Positions 10,074-16,980 of a stretch of DNA of 64,000 nt are shown here, in pieces. The notes beneath the pieces were generated by a model that was not told the origin of the DNA, ran no database searches, and was given only the letters and a program-made list of their open reading frames with translations. The position numbers and the translations under genes are program-made. The number at the start of each line of letters is the position of its first letter. Position 1 is the first letter of the stretch. The stretch comes from Lachnospiraceae bacterium. GTDB taxonomy: Bacteria; Bacillota; Clostridia; Lachnospirales; Lachnospiraceae. The DNA is taken from contig SVEG01000003.1 in NCBI GenBank assembly GCA_015057505.1, positions 121,612 through 185,611 on the forward strand, read 5' to 3'.

Positions 10074-10120
10074 AAATGGAAATGTGTAGATGCTTTATAT
10101 TGCACGTTTCCATTTTTCAT
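10074..10120 (+). terminator. Terminator after addA
   Basis: AAATGGAAATGTG (10074-10086) pairs with CACGTTTCCATTT (10103-10115, one mismatch) and is followed by T-rich sequence. It separates addBA from the toxin-antitoxin operon. Confidence 0.7.
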
Positions 10121-10208
10121 TTCATATTTCTAATTTTTCTTAAGTAGTATTCTTTAGCGTAATTCGGATTGATTCCCATTTAGTGATTGAAAACGGAAAA
10201 AAATATAA

Positions 10209-10237
10209 TTGACAATATGGCATATATACCATATAAT
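10209..10237 (+). promoter_or_regulatory. Sigma-A promoter with operator palindrome (toxin-antitoxin)
   Basis: TTGACA (10209-10214), a 17-bp spacer and TATAAT (10232-10237) make a perfect consensus promoter. The spacer and -10 box carry the dyad ATATGG-N8-CCATAT (10215-10234). This is a natural site for autorepression by the HTH antitoxin encoded second in the operon. The promoter is seen directly; the operator role is inferred. Confidence 0.8.
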
Positions 10238-10252
10238 AAGAAGGGAGAACAA

Positions 10253-10618
10253 ATGAGTAAATTTGAAGTACTGTTTTTTGAAGAGGACAACGGTAAGGTT
10301 CCCGTAGAAGAGTTTTTAGATGATCTTGATAAGAAAATGAGAGCAAAGCTTGTCGGGTTAATTGAGATTCTACAGGAGTCGGGAAATGATTTAAGGGAAC
10401 CCTACAGTAAGTATCTGGGTGGGAATATCTTTGAATTAAGGTGTAAGGTCGGCAGTGATATTTCAAGAGTATTATATTTCTTCTACCATGGTGGTAGGAT
10501 AATAATGACTAATGGATTTATAAAGAAAAGTATGAAGACTCCCAGACAGGAGATAGAGAGAGCCAAGAAGTATAGAAAAATATATATAAAGAGGTGTAAG
10601 GAAGATGAGAAAGTTTAA
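10253..10618 (+). CDS. RelE/HigB-type (Gp49-like) toxin
   Basis: 121 aa. Small basic protein of the phage-derived Gp49/HigB-like group within the RelE/ParE superfamily, typically ribosome-dependent mRNA interferases. Family features are EEFLDDLDKKMRAK near the N-terminus, LREPYSKYLGGNIFELRCK in the centre, and ISRVLYFFYHGGRIIMTNGFIKKSMKTPRQEIERA, the strand-helix end with the usual F-x-K-K-x-x-x-T-P core. AAGGGAG precedes the ATG at 10253. It overlaps the antitoxin gene by 14 nt. The toxin-first order matches HigBA-type pairs. The assignment is by motif recognition only; activity is untested. Confidence 0.85.
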   Translation: MSKFEVLFFEEDNGKVPVEEFLDDLDKKMRAKLVGLIEILQESGNDLREPYSKYLGGNIFELRCKVGSDISRVLYFFYHGGRIIMTNGFIKKSMKTPRQEIERAKKYRKIYIKRCKEDEKV

Positions 10619-10892
10619 TGATTATCGTGAGGAACAATTAAGAGATGAGGAATTTAGAAAAGAATATGAGAATATGCAACCTGAGTTTGATATCATCAGG
10701 GCAATAGTGAATGCGAGAATTTCAAAGAATCTTACACAGAAAGAGCTCGCTGAGCGGACAGGTATTAATCAGGCGGATATCAGTAAGCTTGAGAACGGAA
10801 CTCGCAATCCTACGGTGAATTTGCTTAAGAGACTTGCAGAAGGAATGGATATGGTGCTTAAGATTGAGTTTGTGCCGAAACAGAAGGCTTAA
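10605..10892 (+). CDS. XRE-family antitoxin (HigA-like)
   Basis: 95 aa. An N-terminal acidic stretch of about 30 residues is followed by a Cro/CI-type HTH: ISKNLTQKELAERTGINQADISKLENGTRNPTVNLLKRLAEGM, with the recognition helix around QADISKLENG. The C-terminal tail MVLKIEFVP is typical of antitoxins paired with Gp49-type toxins. Translation is coupled to the toxin through the 14-nt overlap. It probably binds the dyad in the promoter at 10215-10234 and represses its own operon. Confidence 0.88.
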   Translation: MRKFNDYREEQLRDEEFRKEYENMQPEFDIIRAIVNARISKNLTQKELAERTGINQADISKLENGTRNPTVNLLKRLAEGMDMVLKIEFVPKQKA

Positions 10893-10907
10893 GGATAATA
10901 TCCAAAC

Positions 10908-10936
10908 TTTACATTCGTAGTATTTTGTGGTAATAT
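10908..10936 (+). promoter_or_regulatory. Promoter of the ABC-F leader
   Basis: TTTACA (10908-10913), 17-bp spacer, TAATAT (10931-10936). The predicted start near 10943 gives an RNA leader of about 300 nt before the ABC-F start codon. Confidence 0.65.
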
Positions 10937-10982
10937 CATTGTAGCTTTAAAGAAAGGCACTGACATAGTGTAAGGTGGAGAA

Positions 10983-10997
10983 ATGCGAAACAGATAG
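10983..10997 (+). CDS. Leader reading frame MRNR upstream of ABC-F
   Basis: ATG CGA AAC AGA TAG, preceded by the strong ribosome site AGGTGGAG at 10973-10980. A four-codon frame with a good ribosome site, in a 300-nt leader that also contains a terminator, resembles ribosome-stalling attenuators of ABC-F and erm genes. No direct proof that it is translated. Confidence 0.5.
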   Translation: MRNR

Positions 10998-11028
10998 TTT
11001 GATTTGGACGAGACGAATATTTTTTGAG

Positions 11029-11175
11029 AAGCCTGAATGACAGGTTTGTTTTCGTGTGCCGAATTAGATTATCTTATCCGTTTTGATACCTTTTTGCTTA
11101 AGGTTTGTTTGTGTGGGCAAAATATAGGTTTGTTTGGGTGAGTCTGTTTTCGGTTGCGAAGACAGACTTTTTTGC
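11029..11175 (+). promoter_or_regulatory. Putative attenuator region of the ABC-F leader
   Basis: Contains a small hairpin at about 11031-11050 (AGCCTG-aatga-CAGGTT) and a terminator: AGTCTGT (11141-11147) pairs with ACAGACT (11162-11168) followed by a run of T. Between them three similar words beginning AGGTTTGTTT occur at about 11049, 11100 and 11126. The gene start lies 70 bp after the terminator, so the terminator must be conditional if the promoter at 10908 drives the gene. Confidence 0.55.
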
Positions 11176-11245
11176 TTGCTGACTTAAAGATAAGCAGGAT
11201 ATATTTTTTAAATATAAGATAAGACGGGCTTCGGAAGGAGGCTGT

Positions 11246-12793
11246 ATGTTACAGATTAAAAATTTGAGTATTACACATAAAAAAGATTTGAGAGTTATTT
11301 TGCAGGATTTTTCATTCGTGCTTAACGCAGGGGACAAGGCGGTAATTATCGGTGAAGAAGGAAATGGAAAGTCAACGCTGCTAAAGTGGATTTACGAGCC
11401 GGATATGATTGAAGCATATGCGGAAGGGATTGGCGAGAGAATCTTAAATAGAGAGCGTTTGGGATATCTGGCGCAGGAACTTAGGGAAGAAGATAAGCAA
11501 AGAACAGTATATGAGTTTTTTGCAGAGGAACCGATGTTTTTTGAACAGACACCCAAAACGTTAGGTAAGCTCGCAAGTGAATTCCATATGCCGAAGGACT
11601 TTTTCTATGAGGAACAGAAGATGGGAACTTTATCAGGCGGAGAAAAGGTAAAGGCGCAGATGATGAGGCTTATGATATCGGAGCCAACCGTGCTTCTTCT
11701 TGATGAACCGTCCAACGATATTGATATAGAGACTTTGGAGTGGTTGGAGGATATGATTCTTAAGTGGCCGCATATCGTGCTTTATATTTCGCACGATGAG
11801 ACACTCATAGAGAAAACTGCCAATATGGTAATTCATATAGAGCAGATAAGGAGGAAGACACAAAGCAGATATACTGTTGCGAAGATGCCGTATGAGAGAT
11901 ATATTGCAGAACGAAGGGACAATTTTGACAAGCAGGAAACGAGAGCTTTGAATGAGCGCAGAGAGAAGAAAATCCGCGATGAGAAGCTTCGTAAAATTGA
12001 GCAGAGCGTATCGCATAAGCTTGACAGTATTTCCAAGGCAGAAAGAGACGGTCCGGGAAGGCTTCTTAAAAAGAAGATGAAAGCCGTAAAAAGCATGGAA
12101 AAGCGCTTTGAACGCGAGGATGAGAATATGACGGAAATGCCGGAGGAAGAAAGCGCTATTTTCTTCAAGCTAGGAGATAAAAACGTTGCAATCCCTGCCG
12201 GAAAAAGAGTTCTTGAATATTCGCTTGACAAATTATATACTCCGGACGGAGTGCGAACTCTGTCTGAAAATATTGAACTTAATATAAGAGGTTCGGAGAA
12301 GATTTGTATTGTCGGAAGGAATGGTACTGGCAAGACAACCCTGCTTCGTAAAATTGCGGAGGAGCTTCTTTCAAGGTCTGATATTCATGCAGAATATATG
12401 CCGCAAAATTATGAAGACATGCTAAAGCTTGATATGACTCCTGTGGATTATCTGGACAGATCGGGAGATAAGGAAGAGAGAACAAGAATCAGAACGTATC
12501 TCGGTGCGCTTAAGTATACGGCTGATGAAATGGAACATCCTATTGCAGAATTGTCGGGTGGTCAGAAAGCGAAAGTGTTGCTTCTAAAAATGAGTATGTC
12601 GGGAGCAAATGTTTTGATTCTCGATGAGCCGACACGTAATTTTTCGCCACTTTCAGGGCCTGTTATAAGGAAAATGCTTTCGGAGTTTCAGGGGGCAATT
12701 ATAAGTATTTCACATGACAGAAAGTATATTGATGAGGTGTGTGATAAGGTATATGAGCTTACGGATAAGGGGTTGGAATATAAAGAGAGATAA
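11246..12793 (+). CDS. ABC-F family ATPase (possible ribosome protection protein)
   Basis: 515 aa with two ABC domains and no membrane segments. First Walker A GEEGNGKST (36-44), signature LSGGEKVKAQ and Walker B LLLLDEPSNDID; a charged linker of about 80 residues (DKQETRALNERREKK and onwards); second Walker A GRNGTGKTT (about 357-365), signature LSGGQKAKVL and LDEPTRNFSPLSGP (about 460). The DEPTRNFSPLS form is shared with Lsa-like ABC-F proteins that remove antibiotics from the ribosome. GGAGG precedes the ATG. The leader with an upstream frame and terminator supports antibiotic-responsive attenuation. The substrate class cannot be told from sequence; a housekeeping translation-factor role remains possible. 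It meets the convergent minus-strand gene with one base between stops. Confidence 0.85.
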   Translation: MLQIKNLSITHKKDLRVILQDFSFVLNAGDKAVIIGEEGNGKSTLLKWIYEPDMIEAYAEGIGERILNRERLGYLAQELREEDKQRTVYEFFAEEPMFFEQTPKTLGKLASEFHMPKDFFYEEQKMGTLSGGEKVKAQMMRLMISEPTVLLLDEPSNDIDIETLEWLEDMILKWPHIVLYISHDETLIEKTANMVIHIEQIRRKTQSRYTVAKMPYERYIAERRDNFDKQETRALNERREKKIRDEKLRKIEQSVSHKLDSISKAERDGPGRLLKKKMKAVKSMEKRFEREDENMTEMPEEESAIFFKLGDKNVAIPAGKRVLEYSLDKLYTPDGVRTLSENIELNIRGSEKICIVGRNGTGKTTLLRKIAEELLSRSDIHAEYMPQNYEDMLKLDMTPVDYLDRSGDKEERTRIRTYLGALKYTADEMEHPIAELSGGQKAKVLLLKMSMSGANVLILDEPTRNFSPLSGPVIRKMLSEFQGAIISISHDRKYIDEVCDKVYELTDKGLEYKER

Positions 12794-12794
12794 G

Positions 12795-13223
12795 CTATTT
12801 ATTTAGAATATGTTTTTCAAACCATGAGGGAATTTTTTTTGAAAGGCGGATAGGAATACCGTTTTTATATATTGCGAAACGGCGAAGAGACTTTGTATTG
12901 TCATAGAATGCAATCAGGTCGCATTTGTCTAAGATTTTTTTGAGATTATTTATAGAGTCAAAGTAGCGTCGCTCAATATATTTTTCGGGAATTCCATGGC
13001 CGCCTTTTAAAACTCTGGCCCTTACGCGTTCTTTGGCAAGTTCAGGAGATTCGATTCCTATTTTGCCTGCGGCAAGCATATCGGAAGGGTTTTGCCAATT
13101 GCCAAATTCCTGTAGAATTTCGTCCGGATTAATTCGTGGAAGTTTTCGTAGGTTAGGAATTAGTTGGCATAAAGTAGATTTGCCGACGCCGTTAACGCCG
13201 GCAATTAGGACATATTTTTTCAT
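12795..13223 (-). CDS. Zeta-toxin-like P-loop protein, internally shortened
   Basis: 142 aa. It begins KKYVLIAGVNGVGKSTLCQL (Walker A GVNGVGKST, residues 9-17) and ends with GGHGIPEKYIERRYFDSINNLKKIL and a YDNT motif, the two halves of the ZTL/zeta-like kinase family (normally about 190-200 aa). The middle is missing: after MLAAGKI the protein continues directly with GIESPELAKERVRARV, skipping the roughly 50 residues that in relatives contain the NQETTL-type segment. The join is in frame, so this reads as an internal deletion rather than a frameshift. Catalysis is doubtful. Its ATG overlaps the upstream stop by one base, implying coupling. Confidence 0.75.
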   Translation of the reverse strand: MKKYVLIAGVNGVGKSTLCQLIPNLRKLPRINPDEILQEFGNWQNPSDMLAAGKIGIESPELAKERVRARVLKGGHGIPEKYIERRYFDSINNLKKILDKCDLIAFYDNTKSLRRFAIYKNGIPIRLSKKIPSWFEKHILNK

Positions 13224-13402
13224 TAAATTAGTTTCCTTCCTATGAGTTCTTGCTGTTTTAAAGCGAGAAGATAATCTCCAAGCATTTCAAAAAAGTCTTT
13301 TTGCGCTTCTGTTTTAGCTTCCAGAACAAGCTGCAGAGTATCATCGGGCTCAAGCTTTTCAAGTTCTTCGTAGATATCGATATACTTTTGAACATCACAC
13401 AT
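13223..13402 (-). CDS. Small acidic protein paired with the zeta-like gene
   Basis: 59 aa starting MCDVQKYIDIYEELEKLEPD. The ATG at 13400-13402 is chosen because AAAGGAGGG lies 6 nt upstream. Predicted almost wholly helical and acidic; no domain recognised. One-base overlap with the P-loop gene makes this a two-gene operon. By position it could be a partner or antitoxin of the P-loop protein, which is inference only. Confidence 0.65.
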   Translation of the reverse strand: MCDVQKYIDIYEELEKLEPDDTLQLVLEAKTEAQKDFFEMLGDYLLALKQQELIGRKLI

Positions 13403-13487
13403 GTAAATCCCTCCTTTCAAAATTATGGTAATAGTATTATATACTATTTTTGAGCAAAGTACAATGAAGAAAAACTTTCTTCAACTT

Positions 13488-13517
13488 GTATATTTTCCCA
13501 ATAAACCTCTCAAACTA
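13488..13517 (+). promoter_or_regulatory. Possible sigma-G-type promoter for the spore protein
   Basis: GTATA (13488-13492), an 18-bp gap and CAAACTA (13511-13517) resemble forespore sigma-F/G boxes. The -10 box overlaps a small dyad CAAACT...AGTTTG. Weak on its own; supported by the spore-protein gene that follows. Confidence 0.35.
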
Positions 13518-13546
13518 TAAAAAGCAGTTTGAAGGAGGTCTTGATT

Positions 13547-13762
13547 ATGCCTAAGAAAGAAAAGAAGATAGATCTTAATAATCTTACACCGCAGGAGAAG
13601 ATTAAATTTGAAATAGCAGAGGAACTGGGACTTAAGGATAAAGTGTTAAGTGACGGATGGAAATCGCTTTCGGCAAGGGAGACAGGACGAATCGGAGGCC
13701 TTATGACAAAGCGTAAAAGGGAAGCACAGAAAAAAGAAAATGAAAAACTTGGCGAAACTTGA
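13547..13762 (+). CDS. Alpha/beta-type small acid-soluble spore protein (divergent)
   Basis: 71 aa, basic. The centre KFEIAEELGLKDKVLSDGWK followed by SLSARETGRIGGLMTKRKR matches the alpha/beta SASP pattern: a germination-protease-type site E-I-A near the N-terminus, then R-x-x-G-x-x-G-G-x-M-x-K. These proteins coat spore DNA and are degraded on germination. The N- and C-termini are unusually Lys/Glu-rich. ATG 13547 is used with GGAGG upstream; a TTG at 13529 would sit within the ribosome site. A single gene flanked by promoters. Confidence 0.8.
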   Translation: MPKKEKKIDLNNLTPQEKIKFEIAEELGLKDKVLSDGWKSLSARETGRIGGLMTKRKREAQKKENEKLGET

Positions 13763-13772
13763 CAATTCTGAA

Positions 13773-13801
13773 TTGCAACCTTTAAAATACTCTGTTATAA
13801 T
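13773..13801 (+). promoter_or_regulatory. Promoter of the sufCB-gltX-helicase operon
   Basis: TTGCAA (13773-13778), 17-bp spacer, TATAAT (13796-13801). The start codon of sufC lies 52 bp downstream. A TTGACA at 13759 is too far from the -10 to serve. Confidence 0.7.
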
Positions 13802-13852
13802 GGGCGTTATGATAGGATGCAGATATTAAACGCTGTACACAGGAGGATTAAG

Positions 13853-14581
13853 ATGCTTGAACTTAAGAATGTTTCCTTTGAGGTCGAAAGTGAGAATAAT
13901 GTACACAAGGAAATATTAAAAAATATTAATTTGACAATTGATGAGCATAAGTTTATAGCACTTACCGGACCGAACGGTGGCGGTAAGTCCACGCTTGCGA
14001 AGATTATAGTGGGAATAGAAAAGGCAACCTCAGGACAGATTTTGTTCGACGGTGTAGATATTACGAATATGAGTATTACCGAGAGAGCGAAGCTCGGAAT
14101 AAGTTTTGCTTTTCAGCAGCCGGTCAGATTTAAGGGAGTTACCGTTAAGGATCTAATTATGCTTGCGGCAGGTGAGAAGCTCAGCTATTCAAGTGCGTGC
14201 GAATTTTTGTCAGAGGTTGGACTTTGCGCAAGAGATTACATCAACCGTGAGGTTGACGGAAGTCTTTCGGGCGGTGAGCTTAAGAGAATCGAGATTGCCA
14301 CAGTTCTTGCGAGAGACACGAAGTTCTCGGTATTTGATGAGCCGGAAGCGGGAATTGATTTGTGGAGCTTTAATAACCTTATCCGCGTATTTGAAAAGAT
14401 TCATTCTAAGGGCGACAAGGCCATAATGATTATTTCTCACCAGGAAAGAATTCTTAACATTGCGGACGAGATTATTGTTATTGCCGGCGGTCAGATTGAA
14501 AAAGTCGGAACAAAGGATGAGATTTTACCGGAGCTTTTGAATGTAGCCGGAAGCTGCCGCTATTTAAAGGGAGACGAGTAA
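13853..14581 (+). CDS. sufC: SufC-like ATPase (minimal SUF/SMS Fe-S assembly)
   Basis: 242 aa soluble ABC ATPase. Walker A TGPNGGGKST, signature SLSGGELKRIEIA, Walker B FSVFDEPEAGIDL and switch His in IISHQERIL are all present; the FAFQQPVRFKGV segment and DEPEAGID match SufC rather than a transporter ATPase. SufC powers conformational change of the SufB-type scaffold during [4Fe-4S] assembly. ATG 13853 follows AGGAGG; an in-frame ATG 36 nt upstream lacks a ribosome site. The next gene starts one base after the stop. No sufS, sufU or sufD follows, so this is the two-gene arrangement described as SMS in anaerobes. Confidence 0.88.
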   Translation: MLELKNVSFEVESENNVHKEILKNINLTIDEHKFIALTGPNGGGKSTLAKIIVGIEKATSGQILFDGVDITNMSITERAKLGISFAFQQPVRFKGVTVKDLIMLAAGEKLSYSSACEFLSEVGLCARDYINREVDGSLSGGELKRIEIATVLARDTKFSVFDEPEAGIDLWSFNNLIRVFEKIHSKGDKAIMIISHQERILNIADEIIVIAGGQIEKVGTKDEILPELLNVAGSCRYLKGDE

Positions 14582-14582
14582 C

Positions 14583-15500
14583 ATGGATGCTATTCAGAAG
14601 AATTTGCTTGAACAGATTGCAGGTTTGCATGAGATACCTGCAGGAGCTTACAATATCAGAGCAAACGGCGAGAGTGTTTCAAGAAATACAACAGCCAACA
14701 TAGATATTGTAACCAAAGAAGATAAGAACGGAATTGATATTATTATAAAATCGGGCACTAAGAAGGAAAGTGTGCATATTCCGGTGCTTCTTAGCCAGAC
14801 AGGCCTTGAAGAGATGGTGTATAACGATTTCCATATCGGCGAAGATTGCGACGTTACTATTGTGGCGGGCTGCGGAATTCATAATGGCGGAGATGCCAAG
14901 TCAAGACATGACGGAATTCATTCATTTTTCGTAGGCAAGGGTTCTAAGGTAAGATATGTCGAAAAGCACTACGGAAGCGGTGACGGTAAGGGCGAACGTA
15001 TCATGAACCCCACAACTGTTGTCGAGATGGACGAAGACAGCTATATGGAGATGGAGACAGTCCAGATTAAGGGTGTTGATTCTACGAGACGTTCCACCAA
15101 GGCTGTTCTTAAAGACAGAGCTACACTTGTTATCAAGGAAAAACTCATGACGCACGGAGACCAGTTTGCCGAGACTGAATTTGAAGTTGATTTGGCAGGT
15201 GAAGGCTCCGGAACGAATGTTATTTCAAGAGCAGTTGCAAAGGATAATTCCAGACAGGAATTTATTTCCAAGATTCACGGCAACAACAAGTGTAACGGAC
15301 ATACGGAATGTGATGCGATTATTATGGACAATGCGAAAATCAGCGCAATTCCGGAGATTACGGCAAGCCATCTTGAAGCTAGCCTTATTCATGAAGCTGC
15401 AATCGGTAAGATTGCGGGTGAACAGATTATTAAGCTTATGACTCTGGGACTTACGGAGGAAGAAGCTGAAGCACAGATTATTAACGGGTTTTTAAAGTAG
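14583..15500 (+). CDS. sufB: SufB/SufD-family scaffold (minimal SUF/SMS)
   Basis: 305 aa, much shorter than canonical SufB (about 470). The beta-helix core is clear: DVTIVAGCGIHNGGDAKSRHDGIHSFFVGKGSKVRYVEKH, later VISRAVAKDNSRQEF, and the SufBD signature HTECDAIIMDNAKISAIPEI...HEAAIGKIAGEQIIKLMTLGL. It keeps the conserved Cys and Glu of the core and the C-terminal SufC-binding helix but lacks the long N-terminal region of SufB. It forms the scaffold with the preceding SufC-like ATPase. A ribosome site AGGAGG follows for gltX, placing Fe-S assembly and glutamyl-tRNA synthesis on one mRNA. Confidence 0.88.
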   Translation: MDAIQKNLLEQIAGLHEIPAGAYNIRANGESVSRNTTANIDIVTKEDKNGIDIIIKSGTKKESVHIPVLLSQTGLEEMVYNDFHIGEDCDVTIVAGCGIHNGGDAKSRHDGIHSFFVGKGSKVRYVEKHYGSGDGKGERIMNPTTVVEMDEDSYMEMETVQIKGVDSTRRSTKAVLKDRATLVIKEKLMTHGDQFAETEFEVDLAGEGSGTNVISRAVAKDNSRQEFISKIHGNNKCNGHTECDAIIMDNAKISAIPEITASHLEASLIHEAAIGKIAGEQIIKLMTLGLTEEEAEAQIINGFLK

Positions 15501-15512
15501 GAGGAAAATAAA

Positions 15513-16979
15513 ATGAGTACAGGAAAAGTTAGAACACGATACGCACCAAGCCCTACAGGTAAGATGCATGTAGGTAACTTGCGTTCGGCATTATATGAGT
15601 TTTTGATTGCAAAGCATGCAGGCGGAGATTTTATGCTCCGTATTGAGGATACAGACCAGGAGCGTTTTGTAGAGGGTGCAGTAGATATTATTTACCGCAC
15701 AATGGAGAAGACTGGCCTTATTCATGACGAAGGTCCCGATAAGGACGGCGGAGTAGGTCCGTATGTTCAGAGTGAGCGTATGAAGACAGGTATCTACATG
15801 AAATATGCGAAGGAGCTCGTAGAAAAGGGCGAGGCATATTACTGCTTCTGCGACAAGGAGCGTCTTGCTACACTCAAATCAGAGGTTGTAGAGGGCAAGG
15901 AGATTTCCGTATACGATAAGCATTGTCTTTCTTTGTCAAAAGAGGAGATTGAGGCAAATCTTGCAGCAGGCAAGCCTTTTGTTATCAGACAGAATATTCC
16001 GAACGAAGGAACAACAACCTTCCATGATGAGTTATATGGAGATATTACCGTAGAGAATGCAGAGTTAGATGATATGATTCTTATTAAGTCAGACGGATAT
16101 CCTACATACAACTTTGCAAATGTTGTGGATGACCATACAATGAATATTACACATGTAGTTCGTGGTAATGAGTATCTTTCATCTTCGCCGAAATATCAGC
16201 GTCTTTATGATGCTTTCGGCTGGGAGTCACCGACATATATTCATTTGCCGCTTATTACAGATGAGAATCATAAAAAGTTGTCCAAGAGAAGCGGTCATTC
16301 TTCATTTGAGGATTTGATTGAGCAGGGCTTTTTGACAGAGGCAATTGTTAATTATATTGCACTTCTTGGATGGAGTTCTGACGATAACCGCGAAATCTTT
16401 ACACTTGATGAACTTATCAAAGATTTCGATTACAGAAGAATCAGCAAATCGCCGGCAGTTTTTGATATTGTTAAGCTTCGCTGGATGAACGGCGAATACA
16501 TGAAGGCTATGGATGCCGATAAGTTCTATGAGATGGCAGAGCCGTATCTTAAAGAGGTTATCACTAAGGATATGGACCTTAAGAAGATTGCTGGAATGGT
16601 TAAGAGCCGTATTGAGACCTTCCTTGATATAAAGGATCATGTGGATTTCTTCGAGGCACTTCCGGAGTATGATACAGAGATGTATGTTCATAAGAAGATG
16701 AAGACAACCAAGGAGTCATCTCTTGCAGTTCTTGAGGACATTTTGCCGATACTTGAGGCACAGGAAGATTACTCTAACGATGCTTTATATGCAATGCTTT
16801 CGAATTATGTGGCAGAGAAGGAAGTTAAGAACGGTTACGTAATGTGGCCGATTCGTACCGCAGTATCCGGTAAGCAGACAACACCGGGCGGTGCAACAGA
16901 GCTTATGGAGATTCTCGGTAAGGAAGAGACACTTGCACGTATTAAAGCAGGTATCGAGTTATTAAAAAAGGAAGTCTAG
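15513..16979 (+). CDS. gltX: Glutamate--tRNA ligase
   Basis: 488 aa class I synthetase charging tRNA-Glu in the cytoplasm. It begins [20 protein letters not shown]; the HIGH-like motif is HVGN and the KMSKS-like motif is KLSKRSG. The zinc-knuckle region has [10 protein letters not shown] and YDKHC. The C-terminal anticodon-binding helical domain is complete. AGGAGG lies 8 nt before the ATG. Third gene of the sufCB operon. Whether it also charges tRNA-Gln cannot be told here. Confidence 0.96.
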   Translation: MSTGKVRTRYAPSPTGKMHVGNLRSALYEFLIAKHAGGDFMLRIEDTDQERFVEGAVDIIYRTMEKTGLIHDEGPDKDGGVGPYVQSERMKTGIYMKYAKELVEKGEAYYCFCDKERLATLKSEVVEGKEISVYDKHCLSLSKEEIEANLAAGKPFVIRQNIPNEGTTTFHDELYGDITVENAELDDMILIKSDGYPTYNFANVVDDHTMNITHVVRGNEYLSSSPKYQRLYDAFGWESPTYIHLPLITDENHKKLSKRSGHSSFEDLIEQGFLTEAIVNYIALLGWSSDDNREIFTLDELIKDFDYRRISKSPAVFDIVKLRWMNGEYMKAMDADKFYEMAEPYLKEVITKDMDLKKIAGMVKSRIETFLDIKDHVDFFEALPEYDTEMYVHKKMKTTKESSLAVLEDILPILEAQEDYSNDALYAMLSNYVAEKEVKNGYVMWPIRTAVSGKQTTPGGATELMEILGKEETLARIKAGIELLKKEV

Positions 16980-16980
16980 G

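Noticed and set aside
10893..11245. Known riboswitch class in the ABC-F leader
   Set aside because: I could not match conserved cores of any class I know; the upstream frame plus terminator explains the region more simply.
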